Below, piece after piece: positions 34,725 to 43,172 of a DNA stretch of 64,000 nucleotides. The notes under the pieces are model-generated. The model was not told the DNA's origin. It was given only the letters and a program-made list of their open reading frames with translations, and searched no databases. The first letter of the stretch is position 1. The number at the start of each line of letters is the position of its first letter. The position numbers were made by a program, and so were the translations under genes. This stretch comes from Granulosicoccus sp947495035 (GTDB lineage: Bacteria; Pseudomonadota; Gammaproteobacteria; Granulosicoccales; Granulosicoccaceae), in the NCBI RefSeq assembly GCF_050589605.1, contig NZ_JBNGOO010000008.1; one strand, 5' to 3'.

Positions 34725-34772
34725 ATGCCCTGTAATGATCGGAATCAGAATCATTATAAGACGACAGGGCAT
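34725..34772. promoter_or_regulatory. Nested inverted repeat upstream of kdgK
   Basis: Outer arms ATGCCCTGT (34725-34733) and ACAGGGCAT (34764-34772) are perfect 9-bp complements. Inside them AATGAT (34734-34739) pairs with ATCATT (34750-34755). On the minus strand the inner part contains a consensus TATAAT (34758 down to 34753). With CTGACA 20 bp upstream of it, this is a possible kdgK promoter covered by an operator. The regulator is unknown. The remainder of the 332-bp gap (34578-34909) shows nothing else clear. Confidence 0.45.
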
Positions 34773-34909
34773 CTGGTATGTCAGTAGATTTTCCAAGGCG
34801 CTCAGTCGATCATGTGGCCCGGCTCATGATGCTCTGCCCCCGATCTGTCCCGATCGGCGGCAGTACACCATCGAATCCGTCTTGTCTCGTTACTGGCAGA
34901 GACCGGAGA

Positions 34910-36019
34910 TCATTCACCTTTCCAGATCTTCAGATAGGCCGCCTGATAACCATTGTCCGGATCGAAGCGGTTATCCGGGCCACCGTCGAACTCGATATTG
35001 TCGGTGGTCACGACATGCAGCGGGGAGACATAGCCTGACCAGGGTTCGCCGGCAAGCGCACGATTCATCTCGTCAACCAGTTGCCAGCCTTGCAGGTTCA
35101 GAGGCTCCGCCACGGTGACTTGCTGGTACTGCTTGCTGCGGATTCTCTGGTAGGCCGATTCCGAACCATCACCCGCCGACACATTGACCGGGGCGCCATC
35201 GCCCTTGATGCCGGCAGCCGTCAGAGAAGGTCCCATGAAATCGAAATAAAGGTCGTTGATGGCCAGGGAATGGGTCCACTTGGCACCGTATCGCTGCAAC
35301 AGTGACGTGGTCAGTTGCGGCATGCGCTGCGAGGTTTCGGCAATCGGTGTGTCGACATACTCCAGAACCGTGCCGCCCAGCTCTTCGATGACCGCTTTCA
35401 TCCTGTCCGCCTTGTCGATGGCAATCTGGTAGGTGGAGTCGGTGAAGATGATGACACCCGGCTCGCCATCGGCATCGGCGAAAGCCCATTTGGCAGCAGC
35501 TTCGGAGACCAGCATGGGGTCTGTGGTGACATTGGCGAAGATGCCGACATCATCCATCGGACCGATGGCAGCGCCGGCATGCCAGGAAACGAGCGGGATG
35601 CCTGCATCGGCGGCGGCCTGCATGCCCTGAGCCTGCTCTTTCGAATCGAAGCCGTTGATGATGATGCCATCGGGCTTCAGTGCCAGCGCCTGTCCCATGG
35701 CCGAGGTTCTGCCGGAGATGGTGCCGCCACCGTCCAGTACCCGTACGTTCCAGCCGATCTGCCCGGCGGCCTCTTCCATGCCGGCTGTGGCGCCCAGTAT
35801 GCCACCGTTCTTCAGGTCACCTGCCAGCACCACGATGGTCTTGTCAGCCAAGGCCAGGGGGCCGCTGGTCGGACCGTCCCAGGTGTCGACCCTGGCGGCG
35901 TAACGATTGACGAATTCCATGGCGTCGTCCATGGCGTCAGCCTGAACCGATGCACTGAGCAGTGTGCAGGCGACGGCACTGCCTGTCAGCGTGGTCTTCA
36001 ACAGGGTCATTCTCTTCAT
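34910..36019 (-). CDS. Sugar ABC transporter periplasmic substrate-binding protein
   Basis: A 369-residue exported binding protein of the RbsB-like (periplasmic-binding type 1/4) fold. The signal peptide ends near SVQADA (residue about 29). Core motifs include KTIVVLAGDLKNGGILGATAGMEEAA, ALALKPDGIIINGFD, VSWHAGAAIGPMDDVGIFANVTTDP and EPGVIIFTDSTYQIAIDKADRMK. The start follows GAGGAAGAGAA; the frame is open far upstream but that part overlaps the permease. It is the last gene of the importer operon, 128 bp after the permease. The ligand cannot be read from sequence; the ribose/xylose class is likely. Confidence 0.9.
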   Translation of the reverse strand: MKRMTLLKTTLTGSAVACTLLSASVQADAMDDAMEFVNRYAARVDTWDGPTSGPLALADKTIVVLAGDLKNGGILGATAGMEEAAGQIGWNVRVLDGGGTISGRTSAMGQALALKPDGIIINGFDSKEQAQGMQAAADAGIPLVSWHAGAAIGPMDDVGIFANVTTDPMLVSEAAAKWAFADADGEPGVIIFTDSTYQIAIDKADRMKAVIEELGGTVLEYVDTPIAETSQRMPQLTTSLLQRYGAKWTHSLAINDLYFDFMGPSLTAAGIKGDGAPVNVSAGDGSESAYQRIRSKQYQQVTVAEPLNLQGWQLVDEMNRALAGEPWSGYVSPLHVVTTDNIEFDGGPDNRFDPDNGYQAAYLKIWKGE

Positions 36020-36147
36020 TTCTCTTCCTCGTGGTGATACCGCACGGATGTGGTGATGCGGTGGTTGTCCTGGTGATGCAGTTGAAAAACGATGGTCGCG
36101 GTGGCAGTGGATACAAGTCCGGTCTTGCGTGACAGAGATGCGCGGGT

Positions 36148-37215
36148 TCAGGCCGGTGGTGTACCACCAGGTGGAGCGGGCGTCGTGTTGCGAACCGGCT
36201 TGACGACACCACCGCGTTTTCTCTGTGCGTAGCCGGCTATGCCGATGGCCACCAGCAAGGTCACACCATTGAACAGGGGTTCCACCCAGAACGAACCGCC
36301 GAACTGCTGGATTCCGGAGATGCCGACGGCGAGAATGATCACACCGATGAGCGTTCCCCAGACGTTGACGCGACCCGGCTTGATGGTGGTCGATCCCAGA
36401 AAGGCACCCACCAGAGCAGGCAGCAGATATTCCAGGCCGACGCTGGCCTGTCCGATGCGCAGTTTGCTCGCCAGCAGAATGCCGGCCAGAGCCGTCAGAG
36501 TGCCCGATGCGATGAAGGCTCCCATGACATAGCGGGGGACGGGAATGCCGTTGAGTGCCGCCGCCGTCGGGTTGGCACCGATGGCATACATGTAGCGACC
36601 GATGGGCAGGTATTCCAGGATCAGCCACAGCGCGATGGCAATGGCCAGAACATAGAAGCCGGTGATGGGCAGGCCAAAGACGAACGTGGCATTCAGCGCA
36701 TAGAAACCATCGGGCAGCATGGCAACGATCTGGCGTCCGCCGGAATGCCACAGTGCCAGAGCATAGAGTACGGTGCCGGTGCCCAGGGTTGCAATGAAAC
36801 TGTCGATGCGAGCCACTTCGACCAGCAGACCATTGAGCAGTCCGGACAGGGCGCCCAGAGCCAGTACGATCAGGCAGGCAACCGGCCAGGGGAGACCGAG
36901 CGTCTGCAGGCTGATGGCAAGGATATGCCACAACACGATGCCGTAGCCGACCGTCAGGTCTATCTTGCCGGTGACCATGGGGATGGTGGCCGCCAGTGAC
37001 AGAATTGCAATAATGGCCTTGTCGGAGACAATCGATCGCAGATTCAGCAGGGTCGGAAAGGTGTCAGGCAACAGGATGGTGAACAGCAGAATCAACAGGA
37101 TCGTCAGTATCACCAGTCCGTAGACCGGAGCGAGTCGCGTCAATCTGCCGCCCAGCGACAAGTCCTTGATCTCGTCTCTGGTGGGTTCGAGTGCGGATGC
37201 CTTGATGGAATTCAT
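36148..37215 (-). CDS. Sugar ABC transporter permease (RbsC-like)
   Basis: A 355-residue inner-membrane permease of the BPD_transp_2 family with about ten hydrophobic segments. Recognisable stretches are IVSDKAIIAILSLAATIPMVTGKIDLTVGYGI, the family loop GALSGLLNGLLVEVARIDSFIATLGTGTVLYALAL, and AIGANPTAAALNGIPVPRYVMGAFIASGTLTALAGILLASKL. It begins at an ATG overlapping the ATPase stop (ATGA). The Arg/Lys/Pro-rich cytoplasmic tail (RKRGGVVKPVRNTTPAPPGG) is longer than in RbsC. Confidence 0.92.
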   Translation of the reverse strand: MNSIKASALEPTRDEIKDLSLGGRLTRLAPVYGLVILTILLILLFTILLPDTFPTLLNLRSIVSDKAIIAILSLAATIPMVTGKIDLTVGYGIVLWHILAISLQTLGLPWPVACLIVLALGALSGLLNGLLVEVARIDSFIATLGTGTVLYALALWHSGGRQIVAMLPDGFYALNATFVFGLPITGFYVLAIAIALWLILEYLPIGRYMYAIGANPTAAALNGIPVPRYVMGAFIASGTLTALAGILLASKLRIGQASVGLEYLLPALVGAFLGSTTIKPGRVNVWGTLIGVIILAVGISGIQQFGGSFWVEPLFNGVTLLVAIGIAGYAQRKRGGVVKPVRNTTPAPPGGTPPA

Positions 37216-38735
37216 GCCTGTGCCTGATAATCGCTGGCCGAAGCTGCCTGAACCAGTGCTTCGGTGGTCAACTGGATGCCTTGCAACTCCTGGATGCACA
37301 GGCCGCGGTTGAAGATGATGGCGCGATTGCAGAGTGTTGCCACCTCCTCGAAATCGGTGGAAATGACAATGACGGGTACGCCGCTCACCACCATTTCATT
37401 GAGCAGGGTGTAGATTTCCGCCTTGGCTCCCACGTCCACGCCGGCGGTGGGGTCCTCTGCTATCAGTACCTTGTTGTTGGTCGTCAACCAGCGACCGACG
37501 ATGACCTTCTGCTGATTACCACCCGACAGTGCATCGATCGGCAGGTCGGGGTTGTTCGGACGCAGCCCGACGTCTACACCGGCCTCGATGGCCTTGTGAC
37601 GCTCTCGGCTTCGAGTCATGAACGAGAGCAGCCCACGCCCCAGCGCACCCGGATTCAGATAGAGGTTCTCGCGAACGCTCATGCCAGTGGCGACCGACTC
37701 CACTACCCGATCGCGTGGGATCAGACCGATCCCCCGGCGCATGGCATCCTGCGGGGACTGCGGCTTGAACACCGAGCCTTCCAGCGTGATCTCCCCCTCG
37801 AAGGTGGCCGTGCCGAAGAGGCAGCGGCCGATATCTTCCTGGCCCGCACCACGCAAGCCGACGAGTCCGAGCACTTCGCCATTGTTCACGTCCAGGGAGA
37901 TCGGACCGGTGTGCTCGGTGCACAGATTGCGGATGCTCAGCAAGGGCGTCCTGTCAGTGGGGGCGAGTTTGTCGAAGGTCTTGGGTTTGCTGCCAACGAT
38001 CAGGTCTACCAGTTCCTCGGGAGAGGTATGAGCGACCGAGCGCACACCCACGGTTTCGCCGTCACGCAGTACCACGACCCGATCGGACAGCTGGAAGACT
38101 TCGTCGAGGCGATGTGACACGTAGATCATGCCGACGCCGTCGTCGCGCAGATTCTGCAGGACCGAGAACAGTTTTTCGACATCATCGGCGGGCAGGCTGG
38201 CGGTAGGTTCGTCCAGCACCAGAAAATCACAGTCCACGGCCAGTGCACGGGCGATGGCCACCAGTGATTTTTCCGCCCTGGTCAGGCGACTGACCCGCAT
38301 GCTGGGGCTGAAATCGCAGCCGACTCGCTGCAGGGCTGTTGTCGTGTGTCGTTCGCAGGCCCGCCAGTCGATGAGCCCACCTCGACGCTGGAAGCCCTGA
38401 GCCAGCGCCATGTTCTCGGCGATGCTCATCCATTCGATCAGGCCCAGATCCTGATGGATGAAGGCGACTGCCTGCCGTACCTGGGTGCTGCCGGGTGTGT
38501 GCCGATAAGGAGTGCGATCGATGACTACCGAGCCACTGTCCGGAGTGTGGATGCCGCCGAGTATCTTGATGAGTGTGGACTTGCCTGCTCCATTTTCGCC
38601 CAGCAGAGCCACGATTTCACCGCGACCGACGTTCATGGTGACATTGTTCAATGCCAGCGTACCGCCGAAGCTCTTGGTAATCTGGTGAAAGAACAGCCCG
38701 TTGGGCAGGGCGGGTGGCTGTACCTCTGCTTCCAT
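37212..38735 (-). CDS. Sugar ABC transporter ATP-binding protein, duplicated ABC domain (RbsA/XylG-like)
   Basis: A 507-residue cytoplasmic ATPase with two ABC domains. The first (about 15-240) has Walker A GENGAGKSTLIK, an atypical signature LTRAEKSLVAIARAL in place of LSGGQ, and Walker B DFLVLDEPTASL. The second (about 265-500) has the degenerate Walker A GLRGAGQEDIGRCLFG and a normal signature LSGGNQQKVIVGRWL. This asymmetry is normal for RbsA-type proteins. Start at MEAEVQPP, preceded by AGAGGC. First gene of the ATPase-permease-binding-protein operon, divergent from a LacI-type regulator. Confidence 0.93.
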   Translation of the reverse strand: MEAEVQPPALPNGLFFHQITKSFGGTLALNNVTMNVGRGEIVALLGENGAGKSTLIKILGGIHTPDSGSVVIDRTPYRHTPGSTQVRQAVAFIHQDLGLIEWMSIAENMALAQGFQRRGGLIDWRACERHTTTALQRVGCDFSPSMRVSRLTRAEKSLVAIARALAVDCDFLVLDEPTASLPADDVEKLFSVLQNLRDDGVGMIYVSHRLDEVFQLSDRVVVLRDGETVGVRSVAHTSPEELVDLIVGSKPKTFDKLAPTDRTPLLSIRNLCTEHTGPISLDVNNGEVLGLVGLRGAGQEDIGRCLFGTATFEGEITLEGSVFKPQSPQDAMRRGIGLIPRDRVVESVATGMSVRENLYLNPGALGRGLLSFMTRSRERHKAIEAGVDVGLRPNNPDLPIDALSGGNQQKVIVGRWLTTNNKVLIAEDPTAGVDVGAKAEIYTLLNEMVVSGVPVIVISTDFEEVATLCNRAIIFNRGLCIQELQGIQLTTEALVQAASASDYQAQA

Positions 38736-38801
38736 CTTGCCTCTGCCTGTCTGAAGGTGGAAAGAACCGTGGTGATGACAACCTTCACGGGTTGCGTTAT
38801 C

Positions 38802-38813
38802 GGTAACGTTACA
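38802..38813. promoter_or_regulatory. Candidate LacI-family operator
   Basis: The perfect 10-bp palindrome GTAACGTTAC (38803-38812) with a central CG lies in the 104-bp gap between the divergent ATPase and LacI-family genes. CG-centred palindromes of this form are typical of LacI-family operators, so the adjacent regulator probably binds here and controls both directions. Confidence 0.65.
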
Positions 38814-38839
38814 CGCAGAATAGAACCTCAGGATGAACC

Positions 38840-39877
38840 GTGTCAATGGCGAAAAGCAGCTCAGGGTCGAAAAGGAAGGTTGTCTCGCTCACCGAAATCG
38901 CGCTGGAGGCCGAGGTGTCCCGCATGACAGCCTCGCGCGTGTTGCGCGGTGCTGACGGGTACTCGGAAGCTACCCGCGACAAGGTGCTGGCTGTTGCACA
39001 GCGGCTGGGCTATGTGCCCAACCGCATAGCCGCCGCACTCGGTTCCGATACCGCTACCAGCCTGGTGGCCATTGCCTTGCCAACCATCGGCCGGGAACTC
39101 TACAACCAGATCCTCGAAGGCTTGGAGAGCAAATTGACGTCCATGGGGTATCAACCCATTGTGGGGGTGGTGGGTTATGACGATGACGTGGAATACCAGT
39201 GGTTGAATTCGGCGCTGGCCTGGCGACCCTGTGCGCTGGTGGTGGCCGGCAGAACACGCAGCAACCGCAATCGCACTCTGTTGCAGAGCCTGAGCATTCC
39301 CGTGGTGGAGCTCTGGAATCTGGGGCGTGAGGATACGGTCCAGCAGCGTTCGGACCCGTTGCGTGTCGGGCTGGACCATCGTGCCGTGGGCTTGCAGATG
39401 GGGCAGTATCTGCGTAGTCGCTATCGGGGCAAGGCAGGCTACGTCGGGGTCAAGGTGGGTGACCATGCTCTGGGTGTCGACAGACTGGAAGGCTTCGAGG
39501 AGGGCTACGGTCAGAGCTTGCAGCGACTGCTGCTCAAGGATCGCTCATCGTTCTATGCCGGGTATTACGGAACCGAGCAGCTGCTGTCCGCCGAGCCGAA
39601 CCTGCGGGTGCTCTACTATCTGGATGACAACATGGCGGTTGGCGGCCTGATGTTCTGTCAACAGAAGGGCATCAAGATACCGGGCGATGTCGCCATTGCC
39701 GGATTCGGCGGGCTGGATGTCGGTTCGATTCTACCGGCGACGTTGACGACCACGAACGTCAGGCGACTGAGGGTGGGAAAACTTGCTGCACAGAATCTCA
39801 TCAAGCGTGTGAACAATGAACCGGTCGTGGTGGTGGAGGATGTCGGTTTCGAACTGCTCAAGGGGGAAACGTCCTGA
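38840..39877 (+). CDS. LacI-family transcriptional regulator
   Basis: A 345-residue regulator. The N-terminal helix-turn-helix reads VSLTEIALEAEVSRMTASRVLRGADGYSEATRDKVLAVAQRLGYVPNR (about 15-62), with the LacI hinge AAALGSDTATSLVAIALPT after it. The C-terminal sugar-binding domain ends with PGDVAIAGFGGLDVGSILPATLTTT. The start is GTG at the correct spacing from AGGA; an ATG two codons later is the alternative. It is divergent from the sugar importer and almost certainly controls it, with the imported sugar or a derivative as effector (inference). Confidence 0.93.
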   Translation: MSMAKSSSGSKRKVVSLTEIALEAEVSRMTASRVLRGADGYSEATRDKVLAVAQRLGYVPNRIAAALGSDTATSLVAIALPTIGRELYNQILEGLESKLTSMGYQPIVGVVGYDDDVEYQWLNSALAWRPCALVVAGRTRSNRNRTLLQSLSIPVVELWNLGREDTVQQRSDPLRVGLDHRAVGLQMGQYLRSRYRGKAGYVGVKVGDHALGVDRLEGFEEGYGQSLQRLLLKDRSSFYAGYYGTEQLLSAEPNLRVLYYLDDNMAVGGLMFCQQKGIKIPGDVAIAGFGGLDVGSILPATLTTTNVRRLRVGKLAAQNLIKRVNNEPVVVVEDVGFELLKGETS

Positions 39878-39898
39878 GCCATTGCACATCGGCATGGT

Positions 39899-41113
39899 TC
39901 AGTGTGTCTCAGGCTGGTGGTCCGTCGGGGCTGCCAGGCGTCGGTCACGTGCTCTGGACAACAGGTACTGCAGCATGATGGCGCACAGGTAGAGGCCGAC
40001 GACCGTCATCATCATGATCGGCAGATTCGCTGCGGCCAGAACCGCGAGTAGCAGCGGGGTGCCGATGATATTGCCGATATTGCCCATCTGCGCCATGGTG
40101 CCGTAGGCAATGGCCTGATCTTCGGCGCGGACATTGAGCTGCGGGATGGCGGCGTAGCTGGCTCCCTGGACCAGTCCGAGCGAGCCCGTGAGCGCAATCG
40201 CTATCCATGAAGTATCCGGCAGCACGACAAATGCGATGGCCAGTGCCATGGCGAGAGTGAAGCCGAGTGCAATCACCCGTATCGCCGGCACCCTCCTGAG
40301 CAGGAATACACCAAGCGTCATGGAGACGGCGATGGCGGCAAGCGGCATGATGCCGGCAACCAGGGCGCGTTCGCTGGCGGGCATGAGAGTAGGGAGAACC
40401 GTCAGCAGAGCGACGAATGTCGCGGCATAGAACAGCCAGGCGCAGGACGGCGCGGCAACGAAGGGAGAGCCATAGGCTTGCCGGTGACGCTGCAGACCAG
40501 CGCGCAGCGGGTGCTGCTGTCCGTTCGCAGCCATGTTGCAAGCCGCTCGCTCGGCGCTCGGCAGCAGAACGCCGAGCAGGCAAGCCATGACTGCCATGTG
40601 ACTGGCGTGCAGCAGAAACAGCATGTCGACACCGTGCTCTCTGACCAGTGGTATCCCCAGCCAGGCTGTCAACGCGAACGAAACACCGAAGAAGGTGCCC
40701 CAGAGTGACATTGCCAGGGGCTGCCAGCGAGACGAGGTCAGGGTGCTCATCAGCGTTGGCGCTGCCACGACAATGCCCAGGTGCGACAGTCCTTCGAGAA
40801 TGCGGGAGCCGAGCATGATGGAGAAAGCGGGCAGCAGGCTCTGGAACAGCGAGACGGCTGCGCCCAGCAGCAGCGACAGGATCAGTGTCTGTCGAGCACC
40901 GATGCGGTTCAGCAGGATACCGGCGCTCAGGCCGAGTACCACACCGACGAAGCTGACCATCGACACCAGGAATCCGATGGACGCACCACGCTCCGGATAC
41001 AGTGCGGCAACTTCGGGCAGGATGACACTGAACTTGGAAAACTGCCCGGCAGCTCCCAGTCCGGCCGCCCAGAGAAGCAGTATCAGAAGTGGTTGTCGGC
41101 CAGGGGCTGGCAT
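39899..41113 (-). CDS. Major facilitator superfamily transporter
   Basis: A 404-residue inner-membrane carrier with about twelve hydrophobic segments. The loop between helices 2 and 3 (GILLNRIGARQTLIL) is the MFS signature, and a polar central loop (AERAACNMAANGQQHPLRAGLQRHRQAYG) separates the two halves. Helices 4-5 have SRILEGLSHLGIVVAAPTLM, the pattern of the CynX/YbjJ-like group, but the substrate is unknown. It converges on the LacI-type gene with 21 bp between stops. Confidence 0.9.
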   Translation of the reverse strand: MPAPGRQPLLILLLWAAGLGAAGQFSKFSVILPEVAALYPERGASIGFLVSMVSFVGVVLGLSAGILLNRIGARQTLILSLLLGAAVSLFQSLLPAFSIMLGSRILEGLSHLGIVVAAPTLMSTLTSSRWQPLAMSLWGTFFGVSFALTAWLGIPLVREHGVDMLFLLHASHMAVMACLLGVLLPSAERAACNMAANGQQHPLRAGLQRHRQAYGSPFVAAPSCAWLFYAATFVALLTVLPTLMPASERALVAGIMPLAAIAVSMTLGVFLLRRVPAIRVIALGFTLAMALAIAFVVLPDTSWIAIALTGSLGLVQGASYAAIPQLNVRAEDQAIAYGTMAQMGNIGNIIGTPLLLAVLAAANLPIMMMTVVGLYLCAIMLQYLLSRARDRRLAAPTDHQPETH

Positions 41114-41232
41114 GATGCAGGCTGTGAGTGGAAGCGGGACTCATGATACCTTGAGCGCATGCCGTGAAAGCCGACATCAGTCCTGTTCCCGATGACGATT
41201 TTCCGTGACGATCCCTCAAGCATCCATGCATC

Positions 41233-41820
41233 ATGACCGAATTGCCGACACTGCTCGAAAAGGTGCGCAACTGCACGATCTGCGCAGAACATCTGCCTCT
41301 GGGGCCGAGGCCGGTCGTGCAGCTGGGTGCTCGTGCCCGCATTCTGATAGCCGGTCAGGCCCCGGGCAGAAAGGTTCATGAATCCGGCATACCTTTCGAC
41401 GATGCCAGTGGTGATCGGCTGCGACGCTGGATGGGTGTGTCACGAGAGGTCTTCCATGATGCAGACAGGGTGAGCATTCTGCCCATGGGATTCTGTTATC
41501 CCGGTTCCGGCAAGTCCGGTGATCTGCCACCCAGACCGGAATGTGCACCACAGTGGCGCGCCAGGCTGCTGTCTCGGCTCGACAATCTGCAGATGACTCT
41601 GGTGATCGGACACTACGCGATGCGTTATCACCTGCCCGGGAAGAGCGTCTCGGTCACGGAGGCTGTCAGGCAGTGGCGTGACAGCTGGCCCGGTGTCGTG
41701 CCGATGCCGCATCCGAGCCCGCGCAACAATCGTTGGCTCAAGGCCAACCCCTGGTTTGAACAGGAGTTGGTGCCAGAGTTGCAATCAAGGATTGCCGGAT
41801 TGCTGAAGACAGGCGGCTGA
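41233..41820 (+). CDS. Uracil-DNA glycosylase family protein
   Basis: A 195-residue protein of the uracil-DNA-glycosylase superfamily. Motif 1 is GQAPGRKVHESGIPFDDASGDRLRRWMG near 41-68, and motif 2 is MPHPSPRNNRW near 157-167. CTIC near the N-terminus and CYPGSGKSGDLPPRPEC in the middle give four Cys in the pattern of the iron-sulfur-containing family 4/5 enzymes. True family 4 enzymes have GEAPG with a catalytic Glu/Asp; here GQAPG differs, so uracil excision should not be assumed. Monocistronic. Confidence 0.85.
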   Translation: MTELPTLLEKVRNCTICAEHLPLGPRPVVQLGARARILIAGQAPGRKVHESGIPFDDASGDRLRRWMGVSREVFHDADRVSILPMGFCYPGSGKSGDLPPRPECAPQWRARLLSRLDNLQMTLVIGHYAMRYHLPGKSVSVTEAVRQWRDSWPGVVPMPHPSPRNNRWLKANPWFEQELVPELQSRIAGLLKTGG

Positions 41821-41834
41821 GCGCCTACCGGCCG

Positions 41835-43172
41835 TCAGTCGTTGTGGGCTGGCTTCTCGCCCGGTACATGCATCTGCCCGTTGCTGAAGACATGCGTGAC
41901 CCTGCCCCGCAGCGGTTGCAGTCGCAGATCCCTGGCGTCATGAATATTCAGTGGGTGGTTGTGGCCTGCCAGTGTCGATGCCCGGATATCCTGCTCGATG
42001 GAATGATCTTCTGTCAGCAGAAAGAAATCGGCTGCAGCGCCTGGCTGCAACCCCGCTTCCGTGCTGCCATTGATGATTCTGCGGGGTGCATCGCTGAGTT
42101 TGCTGATGACCTGTTGCAAGGGCAGATCAAGCATGTCGGGCAGTTGAAGAATCAGCGGTATTGCCCATCGATACGCTGCCAGGCCCGGTTCGGTAGCCGG
42201 AAAGGGGGCCAGGCTTGCGTCGTGGTCATGCGGTGCGTGATCGCTGCAGATGGCATCGATGACACCATCGACCAGTCCCTGGCGCAATGCATCCCGGTCG
42301 GCATGACTGCGAAACGGCACGGCACTGTGGAAAGATGAATCGTATCCTGACAGGTGTTCATCAGTGAAAAAGAGATGATGCAGGCCCACATCGCAGCTGA
42401 CGGGAAGTGCCTGCTGCTTGGCGGCGGCGACCATCTGTACCGCTCTGGCAGAACTGATTCTGGAAATGTGCAGGCGGCAGCCTGTCTCACTGCACAGTTC
42501 CAGCAGTCTGGCCAGGGCTACAGTTTCCGCGGCTACCGGAATACCGGGCAGGCCGAGCCGGGTCGCCATTGCACCGGCATGAGCACAGCCACTGGCTCCC
42601 AGTTGCGCGTCCCGTGCCGTCATGAACAGAGGCATGTTGAAGGAGGCGGCGTACTCCATGGCACTGTGCAGCACGGTAGTGCTCTCCAGCGGGTGATCGG
42701 CCTGGCCAGCCACCGGGCAACCGGCGGCCTGCAAGGTGGCCAGCTCACTCAGTTGTTCTCCCTGCAAGCCGACTGTCAGAGCGGCCATGGGAATGACGCG
42801 GGCACCATTGGCGACCTCTGCACGGTGCTGCACCAATTCGACTGTCGCCACGCTGTCGATTGCCGGCTGGGTGTCGGGAGCGCACAGTACACAGGTAAAC
42901 CCTGCGGCCAGAGCGGCCTGCGATTCACGGGCAATCGTGCCCTTGCGTGTCAGGCCGGGTTCGCGCAGGCGTGCGTACAGATCGATCATGCCGGGCAGGG
43001 CTGTCATGCCGGCGGCATTGATCTCGATACTGTCTGCGGAGTATTCGGTCTGTCCATTGGAAGACTGATCGAGGCTCTCCACCCGTCCGTCTTTCAGGAC
43101 GATGAGGTGGGGGGTACTGTCACCGGGCAGGCGGACATTGCGAATGATGACGGACTGCTTGGCAATATTCAT
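41835..43172 (-). CDS. pyrC: Inactive dihydroorotase-like subunit (PyrC') of aspartate transcarbamoylase
   Basis: A 445-residue amidohydrolase-fold protein paired with PyrB. Active dihydroorotases carry the zinc motif DxHxHxREPG; here the same place reads DLYARLREPG (residues 64-73), so both His ligands are lost (Tyr66, Arg68). A further metal site is altered too (GQADHP where HCED is expected). This matches the catalytically dead PyrC' of Pseudomonas, which is needed structurally for the ATCase dodecamer. Later motifs (CRLHISRISSA, ICSDHAPHDHD) persist. A functional pyrC should exist elsewhere. ATGA overlap with pyrB. Confidence 0.9.
   Translation of the reverse strand: MNIAKQSVIIRNVRLPGDSTPHLIVLKDGRVESLDQSSNGQTEYSADSIEINAAGMTALPGMIDLYARLREPGLTRKGTIARESQAALAAGFTCVLCAPDTQPAIDSVATVELVQHRAEVANGARVIPMAALTVGLQGEQLSELATLQAAGCPVAGQADHPLESTTVLHSAMEYAASFNMPLFMTARDAQLGASGCAHAGAMATRLGLPGIPVAAETVALARLLELCSETGCRLHISRISSARAVQMVAAAKQQALPVSCDVGLHHLFFTDEHLSGYDSSFHSAVPFRSHADRDALRQGLVDGVIDAICSDHAPHDHDASLAPFPATEPGLAAYRWAIPLILQLPDMLDLPLQQVISKLSDAPRRIINGSTEAGLQPGAAADFFLLTEDHSIEQDIRASTLAGHNHPLNIHDARDLRLQPLRGRVTHVFSNGQMHVPGEKPAHND

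Noticed and set aside
34744..34758. Second Fur-like box (about 11 of 14 matches)
   Set aside because: It coincides with the nested palindrome and TATAAT upstream of a sugar kinase, and no iron-related gene is adjacent; AT-rich chance match is more likely.
36020..36931. Upstream extension of the substrate-binding frame (673 codons in total)
   Set aside because: It overlaps the permease gene in another frame; the signal peptide and Shine-Dalgarno place the start at 36019.
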